Assembly: GCF_041296385.1 (NCBI RefSeq)
Contig: NC_091014.1
Span: 11,879,578 to 11,943,577, forward strand
Source: Aphelocoma coerulescens
Taxonomy: Eukaryota; Chordata; Aves; Passeriformes; Corvidae
DNA: 64,000 nucleotides
Direction of reading: 5' to 3'
The position numbers and the translations under genes are program-made. Below, one piece after another: positions 11,801 through 26,678 of this stretch (the stretch's first letter is position 1; every line of letters begins with the position of its first letter). The notes beneath the pieces were generated by a model. The model saw only the letters and a list, made by a program, of their open reading frames with translations, made no database searches and was not told where the DNA came from.

Positions 11801-11889
11801 TAAAACTGATGTTCACTGTATGTTGTATTTGTAATAGAGCAGCAATTAGTAGTTAGTTTTTACATTGTCTCTTTGAGAAGTCCCACTGT

Positions 11890-11946
11890 ATTTTTATGTA
11901 TGTATTATGTATGTTTTATGTGTGTATTTTTTATGTATGCATTTAT
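11890..11946. repeat. imperfect (TATG)n-type low-complexity stretch
   Basis: Repeated TTATGTATG, TTTTATGTG and TTATGTATG blocks form an imperfect tetranucleotide-like microsatellite of about 57 bp. It is degenerate and probably old. Confidence 0.65.
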
Positions 11947-14900
11947 GAGAGTAAATGTCTAAGTTTATTTTCTTGTCTCTTTTCTTGTTTTTATTTTACA
12001 TGGAATCAATTATGACCCTGTTGAATGATTTGTCTTGTTATTTACTCTGATGTACTTCCATCAGAAAAAAAGGAAGTCATTAGGTAAATAGAGACAGCAA
12101 GTAGAACTTTCATGAAAGTCAAATGACATCTAGATCTTTATAACATTCTTTACACCTCTTCTTTGGAATAAATAAACTGTCATTTGTTTACCAGTGCTCT
12201 TTCTCAGCCAGTGTTTTTTGTACTATAAGTAATCTGAATTTCTAAATAAATATCCCTCTGAAAAGCCACATGAGGTAGAGAAAATACTTGTACAACAGTT
12301 CTGGAGCTTCAGAGAGTAGAAACTACAGAAAAAAAGTGAAAGTGGCCAGACTCAGAGGAAAGGGAATTGAATGAAGGACAGGTATATTTTCATACTAAAT
12401 AGTACTCATTTTCTCCCTTTCAAAACAGTTTGGTTGGTTGTTTTTGGTATCTTTTTTTTTTTCTTTTGCATATTATAACAGAAGTTTCAAAGCACAGAAA
12501 AAACAGCTTGTTTTTTGAAATAAAATAATTTGATAGATCCCAAATATTCACCTTGTCAGGTGTGAAGATATACCAGCATCTGTTAAAACTAGAAAGAAAA
12601 AGAAAGGCTGAAAACCTCAGAACCTTCCTGATGGGGAATGCCCACTCTTTACACAGCTCTAGGCAGCAGCATTTTTTTTCTCAGAGTTGGTTTGGTTCAG
12701 CAGTGTTTTCCTAAGTCTGGCTCTGCACCAGCAGAGAGCAGTAGCAGCCCCATCATTAAGGGCTAAATCCTGCCAGATGTGTGGGTTTTGTTTGATAAAG
12801 GGCCACAGTGGGGGCTGTGGGCACTAATTGGCAAGTGGCACCCAGAAAACTCTCTCAGAATCAGGTCTACCTGTCGTGCCTTAGTTCTCCCAGCTCAGGG
12901 GCTGTACAGGTATTTTGCTGTTCTCCTTTATGGTTTTTTTCAGATTGACAAGAACAGTGAGGAATTTTGTCCAAAATATTTGCTTCAACTTACCATCTCT
13001 GAGCTCGCAAATAAGGAGCTGCAGCTTTCTCCTTTCAATATTTAATATGCAGTTGGTTTTAACGTCTGCTTACTGAATTTAGGTTTATAAAATTTTCTTT
13101 CATAAAACAATGTTTATATAAATATACATTTGTGCTTATATCACAACAATATTTCTACTTTTTGTAAAGACTGTTCAAGCAAACACAGACTTTCTAGTTC
13201 CACCAAGCCCCAGTAAATGCCTGTTTACATTATTTCTGTGATCTGTAGCAACTGAGAACCCAGCTGAGCCCCTGCAGATTTACAAGCCCAATGAATCCTT
13301 GAGGTTAAGATATCAAACATCCACTTGATAATTGTGACATTAATCTCACACTGTCTGCTGCTGAGATGTTATTGCTGTACTAGTGCCACGTTGCCATTTA
13401 AAGTCATTTCATCCTGTAGTGCAAGTCATGTGGTTCTGTCTGCTGGTACAGATCCAACAAATGGATTGAGAAGGAGTAAGAAGCAGGAAGCAAAATGCAA
13501 AGAGACTCATGATTTTAAAGTATGGCATATTCAGAGGTTGCCTTTGCTTTCAGATTTCTTGGTTCTTAAGAACATAAAATAAGGTGGGGGCTCTCATATC
13601 CAGACCTGGGTGCAGGGGAATGCTGCAGTTTACACAGGCAAAGGAAATTAGACACAGACAAGCAGCTTTTGAAGCAAAATTCAGTCCCCTGAGTATAGTG
13701 GTGAAGTTCCCTACAAAGCAGGAGAAAAGAGTTCAGCAAGTGAGCATGAGCCAGCAGGCAGGAGCTCAGGGCAGTCAATAGGCAATCCTGTAGAGAAGGT
13801 TTTGGTGCAGAGAGATTGGCTTTTCTAAACACAAGTGGGCATCCTGACACCTCTTTGAAAGAGAATCTGATACCAAAAAAGACCTTGCTACGTAGGTCCT
13901 TTGTGGAAGGACTCGAGCACTTTGCTGGGAGTATTTAGCCCTTGATAGAACTGGAATCTTAAATGTTCCTTGCTTCATAAATGTTTTCTGCAACAAGAAT
14001 GGTATACAACAGGATTTGTGAAAATAAGCGAAATTGCCAACTCTGAATGTACCTCAAAGTTCCCATTTTCATTAACTGAATGGTAAAAGCAAATAATGTA
14101 ACATCCACCTAATGACAGAGAACAGCAACATATCTTGGAGTTTATATATACAATCAAAATAAGTAAAAAAGCTGCACCCTGAGTGGTCATAAAGACATTA
14201 TTGAAAAAAGGTAACAGAGGACACATTTCTGAGGCAAAAGAGCATGTGGTATCTTTAAAGATAATTGCAAGAATATTTTCATAATAACAAAAAAAAAAAT
14301 GCTTACATACACTTTTTTAGTGAAAGTTTGTATATCAAATTCTGACAGACATGAGGCCAAGACAGGAAAGTTAGGAAAGCTACAGCCCATTCTAGGGAAG
14401 CAGCTGCTTTCAACTGGAATTGAGTGAGAGTTGTCATGAGTGAAAAAATGTTAGCCAAGAAAAAACTTCCACTTAGCATCTTATAGAAGGTTCAGCCTGT
14501 TCTCTCGCTCTTCCTCCCTCTCTCTGGATAGTTTATTAGCAAGTGGATCTTTCCTGCTCAGGTGTAAGCTGCCACAGGTCAGATTTTTTAGCTTATAGAG
14601 TAATTCTTCTTGTTAGTCTCCCTGTTTAGCTTCTACCTCCTCAAGGTTTCGGTTTTATGTAGCATTGTACAATACAAAAGAATAATGTTAATATAATCAG
14701 TGCTGTGAAATGGGATTAATAATGACTCTTCAATCTGTCATGCTGAAAAGAAGGGTTCCTCATGAATAGGAGAGATTCAGTATTGCTAACTTGGAGTTTT
14801 CCTTTACCTGGTTCATTAGCTTCACTTTCTTCCTCTGAGGAAAGTGATTTGCAGGGAAACCTTCTATACTTTGGCAATTTTATTCGATAAGAGGAAAAAA

Positions 14901-17900
14901 AAAAAGCCATGTACTGAGGGCTGAACTTGCCTACAGCATTTCCCAGAGAAGCATGCAGCCTTCAGTGAGACTGATTCACATCTCCAGTTCATTTTTCCAA
15001 GGATTTCTATGTACAATTTCCAAAAAGAAGTTCGAGTACAGCATTAGGATAATGTTTCCCCCCATACCTCGTGATGAGCAGCCCAAAGGCTTTTGGAACT
15101 TCAGAAAAGGATTTCCTTTTTCCCATTTTTCATAGGGGCAAGATGACCTGGATAATTTTGCTGACTATAATCATCTGATTATAATTGGCCATACCTAACA
15201 CTGATTATACACTCTCTGGAAATGATGTAACCCTAACTTTGACCTCTCTGCAGGCTAGCTGACTACAAGTGAGGTGAAGATGTTCAGCCAGGTCTCTCTG
15301 GGAAAGAAATGACTGAAGCAATCTTGGCCCACAAGATGAAGCTCTGTCACTGGACATAAGTCAGAACAGTGATGTGCCAAAATGTCAATGCATGCATATA
15401 TGCAAGCATCTTTATATGAGCATATGAAAAGTTTAAGGGTTGTTTTTGATATATTCAATTTCACACAGCTCTCCTGGGGAGAATTCCCAATGTCTCCATC
15501 TGTATGCAATATATATTCTCTCCCAAACAATTCTGAAGTGCAACATACCATTTTCTGCAGCTACAAAAAACCAGCACAGTTAGGAGGCTGCTAACCCAGC
15601 AGCATTTACAACATGAAGCTTCAAACTCATAATCATCTGAAAGCTTTTCTTAGCTATAGCAAAGTGTTTCTTGTGCTTCTAGTAACCTATAATAAGGATT
15701 CAAACTTTATCCCCCAAAATTGTGGAGCAGGCATTTAAAGAGATAAAGCCATCATTTGCTGTAGAACTTTCTATTTAAAAGTCCAGCATAGATTCATGTT
15801 TATCTTCCAGCTCACTGAAGACTGGGATTTTGTATGAATTTGTGCTGCTGGGAGAGGTAATGTTTATGAGTTTGTCTAGCTGCCACTATAAACACAGACC
15901 TGCCTTTGTGTGCATCAGGTCTTTATGCAACCACTGTGAGGGATGTGAGGCTCGCCTTCAGAAAGCAGCACAGGCCAGGGCTTTGTCTGGGAGGGTGGGG
16001 AAGGGATATGGGTGGTCTTTTTTCCTGGAAACTGATGGGCTTTTGAGATGTCAAGATGACACTGTTCTCCCTCCTCCCTCCCTTGCAGGCTCTTCAAAGG
16101 TGCCCTGCCATTACACTGTCTGCCCACAGCAACATTCATCACAATACAGACTTAGTGGCTGAACAGAGCATCTGATAAATTCAGCCTCCTTTTGACTACA
16201 AAGAGACAGCACAGGAGCACAGGGGAATGGTAAAGGTGGTGACTGAAGAAATATCTCCCTTCAAAAGGAAAAACAAAAACCTAGAAAAGACATTTCTCCT
16301 TCCTCCTCATTTCTCCTCAGTGCACACAGGTTCTGTAAGAGGCAGTGAAAGCAACTGAACTCCTTGGGAGCAGTGTTACACTCCATCTCTTGAAAACTCT
16401 GTCAGAGGAGGGAGGCTGGGGCTGGGAACTGACCCTGTGGGGGCCACAGGCTGTCTCAGGACGGCCAGGAGGGTCTGGGTTGCAGAGCAGTCCTTCAGCT
16501 GATCTTTGCAGCCTGAACAGGAGAAGGTTTCCCACAGAATGGCTCCTCCACCTTGGCCTCTGGTTGCTAATTTTAAAGGACTGATTCAGTTGTGTTTATT
16601 TTCACACATGAAACAAAAGTAGCTGGCAAATATCTTCATCAGGGATTCCTTCAGGTCTAGCACCAGGATAAGGTTAGCCATGTTGAGAATTCCTTAGAAA
16701 AATACCTTTGACACAGAGGAGACTGCTGAAGGGAAAGAGGCATCTCCTGCTCATTCTCCCTCTGTTTCAGTGAAGCACAGTAATTTTACCATTGATGCTT
16801 TTAAGAACAGGAGACTCTCTATATGTTCACTAAGGTGTCTTTCCTTTAGTGTTTGCTGGAGTTAATGCCTCACACTAATGCAGGATTTTATTTCAGACTT
16901 CAGGAATTATCTAGGAGTGATGTCTTGGGTAACCTTTGTTCAGTTGGTGCGATCCCTTATCACAGAGCACTGGTCACTGCCTGTCCTTATGTTGCAATAC
17001 CCACCACTGCTGAAGTTGGTCTTTTAAATCCAAGCAGAATCAACAATTCACAAGAGGTTTTATAGGCAGTACAGCACCTTTCATCTTCCCTGAGAGCTGC
17101 TTCCAAAAAAAAAGTTGGAGGGGTTTTTTTTGTGAGTCCAGATGAACAAGAATTACAGCAGTACATCAATAGCACCAATCTGTAGCTCCATGGAGCTGAG
17201 AAAAAAAAGTATTTTTACTGCAAAAGACTGGCATATCATTTGTCTAAAGGAAAGATGAAGTAATTATGCACTTTTACTATAGCCTGGGTGTTTAGGATGC
17301 AGAGGAACAGATTTTAAAAGTGCACATCTGTCCTGCCTGCTTGTGGAACGATGGTGATCAACAGTCTCTCCCAAAAATAGTTTCCCTGAATCTACTTAGA
17401 ATTCCCTTAACATCAGCCTCAGATGTAAGGAGACAGTGAAAGCCCAGGTTAGTACACACTCTAGTGCCCAGAAACCCTGGTACAAATCTCAGCAGCTCTG
17501 GGATAACAACATAAATCATAATGGTATGGAAGCTGTCTCTGAAGGATAGACAGACAGTCTGAGCTGGAAATGCTTTTGGCTGATACAAGTAATCAGTGCT
17601 ATTCCTGTCAGTGATTATACCCAGTGCTGCCATTTCCAAAGGCAGCATCTATCAAAAATATTTTTAAATTCCTAATTTAGACTATTGCAGCTGGAAACAT
17701 TTTAAGCAATCACTGTTTCTCCCTCTACAGATTAAGTCTGAGAAGGGAAATTGTTTTTCAAAAGAATTTCAGGATTTCAATGTTTGACTTGATTCTGATA
17801 GGAATCAGTGTTCCAGATTTTTCTTTTAAGATAAGTTTCAAAAGCACAGAAACAAAAAGCTGGAAGCATTCTTAATGTTTACTTTTAGAAAAACTGAAAT

Positions 17901-20900
17901 ACTTTCACATTGACTTTTTAAGATATGTTATTTGGGTAGTTAAAAAAAAAAGAAAAGTCTTAGGAACTAAACTGAAATCAAAATATCTTGCTCTGAATCT
18001 TTCCAAATAAAATTACATTACTGGAATGTTTTCCATTGGAGGAACTCTGGAGAGATCAATCTGATTTTACAATGTGTTTTAGATCCAGTTGAAAGCATAT
18101 TCAGATGCAAATTCAGTCCATCAAAATTGCTCTCAGCAGTTCTACTTGGGATACAAAAGTTCATCTAATTGGCATCCACCAGGATGCTTATTTGCTCATT
18201 CAAGATGAGAGACCAATTCACAAAGCAAAATTACATCCTCTGAGTAGAATAGGAACCCTGACATGACACTCAGCTTTTCAATAAGTATTTTCAATGCAAA
18301 TAAGGTCTCAAAGGACTGTTCTGAGAAAAAAGAAAAAACTCACAAAGAAATGAACAAGCTCCTTCTTGTCTCATTTGTAAAGTATATAGTATGACAGTTT
18401 GAATTACTAATATGAAGTATGAGCATAAAATATATTTTCTTAGAATTATAAGGACCTTTACACATTACTTCTCTGTCTCTCTATTCAGTGAAGATGCAAA
18501 CAAAGCATTGTTGGTAGCTTCATTCATTTTGAAATGTGAATGGAGGCAAGAGGGCTTTATCCTGTTACTCTGGCCAGCAGCAGAGCAGGGGCTGACTGAG
18601 GTAAAACTTTAATCAAAGCACTCTCAAGGCAGCATAACTTATTTTGAGCATTTTTTAATGAGTTTCACATCATATAAAATGTGACTAAAGGATCTGTTAC
18701 ACAATGACTTGTTATTATCTTGCCACTTCTGGTCGGTGTCTATCTTTCTGTGTATGACAGACCTAGTGCTGCAAGCAGTATTGCTAAGTATCTTACATTT
18801 AAGTGGCATTTGCAATAAAAATAAAGCAGACAATGCTTTTCTGGGAGGGGGTATTCAGCTGTCAAAGAACTTCTTGAGTTGCTACATCACACTTAACCTT
18901 GTAGCTATACTTAAAGATCCATTCCTTATATAAATACCCTATAAATACCACAGATATCAGCTCGTTCCCGTCGTCACAGTGAGACTCAAAGCAATGCATA
19001 AACAGAGCAGAAAGCAGACTGGAGAATGAGGTGTTGCATCCATGATAAATCTCTAAGCTCTCCTTCTTGGCACACCGACATTTTTAGAAGTCTTCATGCT
19101 GGCTGAGATAAAGTCCATATTTTGTTGATGGGAGAAAAAAGAGTTGCTATTTCTTTTTGCCTAGAAGACATTTAGATGGTGTGCTGACAGACATATTAGA
19201 AATGCCCACGTAGAGCAAGAGAAAGAGTGAAAGACTGCAGAGCTTGGGCTCTGAAGATAATTGTAACATAATAGGAATATTAGATCACTGCAATGTTTTT
19301 TCTCTGTTACTATTTGCTGGATTCTTTCATGGGGCAGAAATTTTTAGGATGTGGTCCATTTTTTTCCTTTTCCTCAATCTCACATCGTTATCTGAATCAC
19401 TTGTCAGATAGTCACCCATCATGGGTAGTCACCCATCATCTTGGGGATCTGGTTTGTGCTGCATAAACTGCACTGCCTAGGAGGAGTATTCTGGGCATGG
19501 TGACAAATGAACAGCTATAAAGTCTGAGTTCATTGCTGATGTCACTTTATAGCCAGACTGGAGAAAGAATGTGAAGCTGACCTTGCATCAAAGTATTTCA
19601 AGTTTATTGATGGTTTTATTTTCATGCAGTTAACCAGGGAAATTTGCTGTTGCAGTATTTTCCTTAGGCAGAGCATGCTGTGAGCACAGCCTGCTGCCTT
19701 TTCTCATCATGAGCAGCCCCCAGGGCTATGCTGGAGGCACAGACCCATCCCAGGACCTGCCACCTTCACTCCTGTGTTTTCCCTGAGCTCTTTGCAGCCC
19801 TGCACGTGGGCTCCACCTGCCATGGGCACTGGCAAGGTGCTGCCATTCCCTGTACACGCTGGTGTAAATCCCAAATGGTTCCATGGATTTTGGAGATTTA
19901 TTTTGGATTTACACTGAATTTGCTGACAGGGTGTGCTCCTTAGCCTTTAGTCTAAAAATGGGGTAAAGGAAATAGATTTCTGAGGAAAGCTCGAACAGGT
20001 GACAAACTTTGTATAATGTTTACATATTTCCCATTGATTTTCATGGGATGGCTCACATGTACAAGCGTGGATGAACATGCATTTGCAGGCATAATCTCTT
20101 ATGTGCTAAAAGCATAGGTAAAATGTTTAACTTTATATTTGCAAGACAGAAAGCAGCTGACACTATCATTTCAAATCAAAAAAAAAACAGGGCAACTAAT
20201 AAAACCAGCTTTTTAAATTGCGAAAATATTTTACATAAAATTATCTGAAATCTTTTAAAAGTATTTTTATATAGTAAATTAAAAAATATGTGACATCTTA
20301 GCAACCAAATGCTTTCCAAGCTTCTGCAGATCTCAAGGTTTGACCTCTGTCTTTCCATTTCAGCTACAAGAGTTTCAGTCACCATGAAGACCCAAAGGTT
20401 TTTGTAGGCATCAAGGACTTTCTATGAATTAATTCTTGCTTTCTTCAAGAACTTTGAAAGCTCTTTTGTGAGGAAAAGGATTTTTTGTATGTTTGTTTTG
20501 TTTAAGTCTATTTGAAGCTATAACAATGGAAACAGAAAAAATGATCCAGTCTTACTTCAGTTTAGGGCACTTAAAAAATAAAACCTCTGTTAGGTGATTA
20601 TTTTTATCAATAACACACAGATGTGTCAGAATTCTGTGTCAGAATTCTGTGAAAGTATTGTTTCCAAAATAACTTTTGTCTAGACTGTGATACTGGCTAC
20701 CAAAGGAACACAATGAATAAGAGAAAATACATCATGATAGAATTTTTTCACATTCGTATTTTCCATGACCTCCAAACTGCACAAGCAAACACATGCACAC
20801 AGAAAAGTACAGGTCACAGACAGCAAAGTGAAAACTGATGCTCTGCCTGCTTTATAAGAAGGGAAAAATCGTGCCTGAGTCAGAGGCACTCTCAAAACTG

Positions 20901-21956
20901 GCAAAACTTTAATTGAAAATAAATGGTGGAACATCTAAATGAAGTAAAAAGACGCACAGGGTGTTTCAGAGATCGAAAGTCATGCAGACATCCCTGTCAT
21001 GTGGGAGGGGTGCAAGGGAGAAGGGGGTCATCTGTGTTCTGGACTGTCATGATGAATACCATTCATCTACTAAAGTTCCCCTCTAGCATGACTAATTAGG
21101 TCACACTTTTCAGCAAATGATCTCTATTCACACGACTTCCAGATCTGAAATTGGCTTCTGCCTGTTTTATGGGTGGGGGAGCACTGTCAACTGCACCTGC
21201 ATTTAAGAATATATCTTACAAATTAAAATATTTCTTTGTTTTTCTGAAAAACAGTATCCTTAGGCATGATTTTAAAATATGGCCTCAATCAAAGTCTGAG
21301 AGAGGATCCAGTCTGCTTTGTGATCTGCCTCATTAGGGACACCTCCAAATATGAAAAAGTGGAAGAAAGCATGCCATGGGCATGTCAGTCCTGCTGTTGT
21401 CCTTTATAGCTCTTCTTTGACCTCCTCTCAAGGTTAAAATCAGTATTGGAGTCAAGCTTCTAATTCAGGTAGAGGCTGGTCTGACCCAGAGCAGCCATTC
21501 TGTTTCCCAGCATGAAGCCTGGTCCAATCAATGGAACCAGCCTTGCTAAGTTCAGACCTTCTCAGAGCAGATATCCCACAGGAATCACTGACTCTGCTGT
21601 CCTTCCTACAGGCCAAAAATCACTGAATGAGACTTCAACTGCTAATTTCAGGTTCTGAAAAGTTCCATGCCTGAGGCTCCTCTGCTGTGCTGGTGAAACC
21701 TCTGTTGCTCGATGTTGATGCTGATCCCTCGTGCCATTCCCCTGCTCACTGATACAAGACAAAATGTTTCTGGGCAAGGAATTGATCTAATGGTGAGTCA
21801 AGAAAGCACTAGGAGCAAAGTCTAATGCAAATTGATACTTGCCATATCTGTCTGATGGGTTATGACTATCATGTTTCTCATTAACTTGTCTGTACGTGCA
21901 TAAATTTTCATTAGTATAAATGTGCATGCATCAAACACTAATGAATTTATCTGAAA

Positions 21957-22011
21957 AGATAGAAAGATATATAGATATATATAGAAATATAGAAAGATAG
22001 ATATGTAGACA
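21957..22011. repeat. imperfect (GATA)n-type microsatellite
   Basis: Interspersed AGATA, AGATATATA and AGAAA units make a degenerate GATA-like stretch just 170 bp upstream of the long GAGGA array. No function is implied. Confidence 0.6.
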
Positions 22012-22180
22012 TATTTTTATATGAAGGTATCTGCTTGTTATGGTTTTATAAGATAAACAATAGTTTTATGGACTTTGTTTTCTACTGTGGTACATTTCCT
22101 GGAATCCAGCACTCATGAGTGAATTGTAGAGTCCATAGAATGGGATTCCTTCATATTCCTATCACCCATTATGTCTAAAC

Positions 22181-22415
22181 GAGGAGAGGAGAGGAGAGGA
22201 GAGGAGAGGAGAGGAGAGGAGAGGAGAGGAGAGGAGAGGAGAGGAGAGGAGAGGAGAGGAGAGGAGAGGAGAGGAGAGGAGAGGAGAGGAGAGGAGAGGA
22301 GAGGAGAGGAGAGGAGAGGAGAGGAGAGGAGAGGAGAGGAGAGGAGAGGAGAGGAGAGGAGAGGAGAGGAGAGGAGAGGAGAGGAGAGGAGAGGAGAGGA
22401 GAGGAGAGGAGAGGA
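22181..22415. repeat. (GAGGA)47 perfect pentanucleotide array
   Basis: This is 235 bp of uninterrupted GAGGA, exactly 47 units, bounded by CTAAAC on the left and AACTT on the right. One strand is pure purine and the other pure pyrimidine, a composition that can adopt triplex or G-rich folded structures. It produces a spurious plus-strand ORF (22171-22422) reading RGEER over and over. Total lack of interruptions suggests recent expansion. Confidence 0.98.
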
Positions 22416-25400
22416 AACTTAAGTTAGACTCATATAAATATTCAACTAAGTTCTAAACTGATTTCTGTTAGAAAAAAATAAAGTGGAACAGCTTTCTCTC
22501 TTTTATGACCACTTTCATTTGGAAAGTCCTGTTTTCACTCTTCACAGAGTAATTAGTAGACTTCAATAGAAAACAATACTACTATTGCATATTAAATTCA
22601 TAAGATATGACCTTAATTTGAATTTAAATTGGTTTTCTAAAGGTGAATTCACTTTTCAGTCTGATACATTTGGATCTCAAAGTACAAGGGCTTACACACT
22701 TCATTTCTCATTACAGAACTGGGGTTTTAGTTAGGGTTTTTTCCTTTGTAGATGAAAAGAAAGAAAAATGAAACAAAGCACACTTCACTAGAATAACTAC
22801 AATGATGTGAATGATGCCACAGGAGACAGAGATCAGAGATCACAGTTCTAGTAACATTTCACTTAGGTCCTACATCTTTATTATACTCTACTATAGAAAA
22901 AAGACTTTAATGAGTGTGACTTCCTACCAGATGAGTTTTTACCCAGTGTATTTAACATTTTCTCCTAATCATTGAAGAGCTACTGCCATTAAATAGTTCC
23001 TGGCATGTTTTTGGTTCTTTGAATATCAGTAGCAGGATCTCTGTGACAATTTTTATTAAAGGTTCATTTATGTGTAGTTTTCATTCACTGCCAGAATTTC
23101 AAGCTGTGGTACAGACACTATTAGGAGCAAGGTATACCAGTATGCAAAAGGCCATCTGAAGAGCTGAATTCCTCTTTCAGGGCAGGAATACAGCTGTTTT
23201 ATCATTCTTCACCAGTTTCAGCTAGGGGAAAAGATGACATAAGGTACTGATTATTTCATTTTGCTCTAGTCCAGATGCAAAGTGGCTCAGTTGAGATAAG
23301 AAGAATCAGATTCTCGCTCTTTTCAATTTCTATTGGTAAGAGCAGGGTTTAAACTGTTTCTTACTTCCCATCTCTCTGTAAAAGTATGGAGACCTTTTAT
23401 TCTTATCAGTAGGCTAAAATCAAAACAACACCAAGATATGATAGAGAGGAAGGTCACAGTCTAAATGTTTTCATTGACTAAGCAAAATCATCGAGAGCAA
23501 AGCAAAATTAAGTCATCAGATATCCTGTAACATTTCTTGTGTTGGAAAGATAACTCATTTCAGCATAATTTCCCACTGGAAAAGGAAAGTCTTTTCAGAC
23601 ACAGTAGGGTTTTTCACTCTGGCAGGAGATACCAGTGTAGCAACAGTTGCAAGACAGTCATCCTGAAGATCCCTAAACAAACAAGGTAATGAAGAAAGAC
23701 AGTAACAGTGTACTACACATCACAGTAGTTTCATTGTTTGTGCTAGTGGGAAATATTGCTCAGTCTGCAGAGGCCTCCTCATTTCATTACATTTCTCAGC
23801 AATATCATATACTCCTTGGACAGAGATCTTGACCTGAAGTTCCCTCTCAGATCCTAAATTCCTAAAAATTGTCTTTGGGTGAGTTACCTCTTATGCCTTC
23901 CTTGGTCTCAGAAAAGAGAGAGAGAGAGAAATGCATATTAGATTTAAGATAACCAAGCTAATCAGTTCTCAGTCTCCATGTGGCCATCTCCTCCTGCTGA
24001 CACACGGAAAATGTACAGAGCCCCAGCTTTCATCTGACAGCATTCTAGCAGTAACTCTGCAAGAGGATCCCTGCTTAGTGCAAACCTAATGCTGTGTTTA
24101 TTGGAAGGCAGCTCCAATGCCAACATATCAGCGAACTAGACATGGCAATATCACTGAGTCTGTGCTTTCCAAAGCAGAACAGGTTAAAAAGGACATTACT
24201 ATTATCCAGGATAAAACCAGGAGGTGAATGGAATATACTTCTTCTAACATTTGGGACATGGAAGTTAAGAGCTTCTCACAGAAACCAACAGCGATTTCAG
24301 CCACTTTTAGTTTACTACCAAGAAGGAAGCATATCAACGGCTGGGAATGAATCTCAGCAAATCAGTCATCTTCATGTGGCTTTACTGCCATCATACAAGG
24401 AGGACACTGGTGTAGGATTGCAGTGAGGAGTTTAGAGATCAGGGTAGGCGCAGTTAGTGTACTCTAGTGGACTCTGACACTTTCACATTCACCCATGTTA
24501 GCTAGTCAAACACTCTTGAAGCTGCTGAAAGAGTCTTGTCCACCTACTCTGAAATGCTTTTATTTTGAATTGGAGAAGACTGGGTCACAGGGTACAGATT
24601 ATTCATACACATTCTAGTTGTGCCTGTAGGGGAAGCGACAGCTTTGCTGAAGGGGGTTAGTGTTATTGCATGCAGGGAGCAGGCAAGGAAATGGTTAAAG
24701 CTGACTGAGAATACAAGGAGTCTGAGGCTGATGAATTATTGCACACAGAGAAAGTGAACACGTAGTGAATAGCTCTTCCCTTGCAGCAGCTCACTGAGGC
24801 AAAGCTGTGTTGCTTTTATTGCCTGCATTATCAAAACAGTGTATCTTCAAAGCTGTACAGAAATAGATGAAACACAGATCTTACAAATTTTAAAATCCCC
24901 TTTGATTTTTTACTCCATTTCTTAGCTCTAGATGAGAGCTTGACAGTAGCACAGGGACAACAGGCTTTTAATGAACTACTTTGTTTATAGGCCTGCTAAT
25001 CAGCACCACTCATCTACAAGTCCATTCCCCCAGCAATCTTACCCCTTGGTGGTTGCCATGCTTACATTTCAGACCAGCATCCCTTTTAAATGGGAAGGGG
25101 TGGTGCTTGATTGCATTTCCTGGTAATGCAATGGTATCAATGGTAAAAACAGGCTTTCTAACCAATCTCCTCTAGCATCACCCTGGATTGCTGCTAGCAA
25201 TCCTCCTCTTGGCATTGGAGGAGGAATGTGCACACCTGTAGGTCAGCACAGACATGTACATTTTTAACTCACTGAGGACGGCATGTTTCACTTTACAGTG
25301 CTCCCATAATCACCTACCTTTCCTCCTTAGCCAATCAGTTATATGGAATTCTTTCTGCATCATGCTAAATGACATTACATATCTGCAGTCAGGTCTACCA

Positions 25401-26678
25401 AAAAACTCAATTTGTTTTGGTATATCAGAAAACTGGAGAGAAGTAATATATTTTCCATCAGTATCTTAAACATATCTTGAATTCTGCTGTTCATATACAG
25501 AGTTTGGAAGGAATTTCAGATTCAATCTAATGGAGTAGAAACTATCTATTTAATTCAAATTTCTAATAAGTAACACACACTACAAATAAAGCTCCTCCTT
25601 TCACTGCCATATATTCAATATAGCAAATATTGTTGGAGTTTTCAGAAAGAAAAAAACATGTCATGAAAGCACCTCTTTACAAGACTGGGTTATAGCACGG
25701 GTCCTAATTGTTTATAGTACAAAATTGTTAGTGTACCTTAACCAATCAAATACACTATAAAAAAGGCTGAAAGTCTTTTCCCCAAGGAGATTACCAGCGA
25801 GCCACATGAAGATGACTTTTTCACTTCTGGGTATATAGGTTAAGCTCGGTTTTGCCACTCCCTCTTATCTCCTCTAAAGGCAGGGTCACTGTTGGGCACA
25901 AGGAGGGGCAGAAAGGAAATGTGGTTAGAAAACTGTGCACTTATCTAACCCGCAGCTCTAAATTTCCCAGTGGAGACTCTGGCCAGCAGATGCACTTACG
26001 AGCAGTGTCAAGGCTGCCCAGACCAGCTCACAAGCCAGTGTTGGGCAAAGGACCAGGAAGCCACAACTTTCTGCTTATGGCTTTTGCTGATGAAGTAGAA
26101 ATTTGGCCCATTATAATAAAAGATGAACTGTGTACATTTTTGGTATCATTATTGATTAGAAAAGTTACTGGTCAAGCATGTTTGATTCAGTGGAAGGATC
26201 TTGAATAGCACCCTCCATTTCATTTATCTGTAGTATTTTCCTGTGGGTTTCTTCTATGAAATATTCTCTTGATTGCTAAAAGGTTTATTTCCTGAATTAA
26301 TACCAGTAACATGCTTATGTGCTTATCTAAGGTACATGCCCTTTCCCACAATTCAGATAGACTACAGGAAAATATGGTAAAGTTGATAATAGGCTCTGCA
26401 GTGCACCCTAATATTTTCACATCCAAATATTGAGTACTGAATTTGCACACTCCACACCTTCCCACATGCATAGAAATGATGGCAAATTGCAGTTGAGTGA
26501 AAACTCCTTCCTTCTTGTTATCCTCCAAGGCTGGAGCTTTCAGCTGAGCTAAGGTGGCATTTTGGATTCCCTTTGAACTTTGGGCAATGTGTGCTGTGAC
26601 CTGGTCCATAAATCAGAGAGAGCTGTTATACAGCTAACAGCAGTGTTGTAGTCAGCTTCACAAAATGGTATTCTGAGT
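22416..26678. other. intergenic, no gene supported
   Basis: These 4.3 kb of A+T-rich sequence hold only short scattered ORFs. The longest ones, 24094-24426 on plus and 26220-26609 on minus, have no recognisable domain, no splice context and no codon bias that I can see. A short (AG)7 run lies at 23915-23928. Confidence 0.6.

Larger units (their letters stand above)
8890..22180. other. intergenic, no gene supported
   Basis: This 13.3-kb stretch has no recognisable gene or long mobile element. A G+C-richer patch at about 9430-10270 has overlapping short ORFs on both strands, which argues against any one being real. Small tandem features are an 18-bp direct repeat at 10653-10670 and 10681-10698, an imperfect TATG-type stretch at 11890-11946, a 17-bp duplication at about 19410-19439, a 14-bp one at about 20626-20654, and an imperfect GATA-type stretch at 21957-22011. 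The remainder is A+T-rich unique sequence. Confidence 0.6.

Noticed and set aside
22171..22422. 83-codon ORF of repeated RGEER
   Set aside because: It is a direct translation of the (GAGGA)47 microsatellite with no flanking coding sequence.
26220..26609. 129-codon minus-strand ORF that looked faintly like a retroviral remnant
   Set aside because: I could not match any definite retroviral motif and no LTR adjoins it; it ends shortly before a CR1 fragment.
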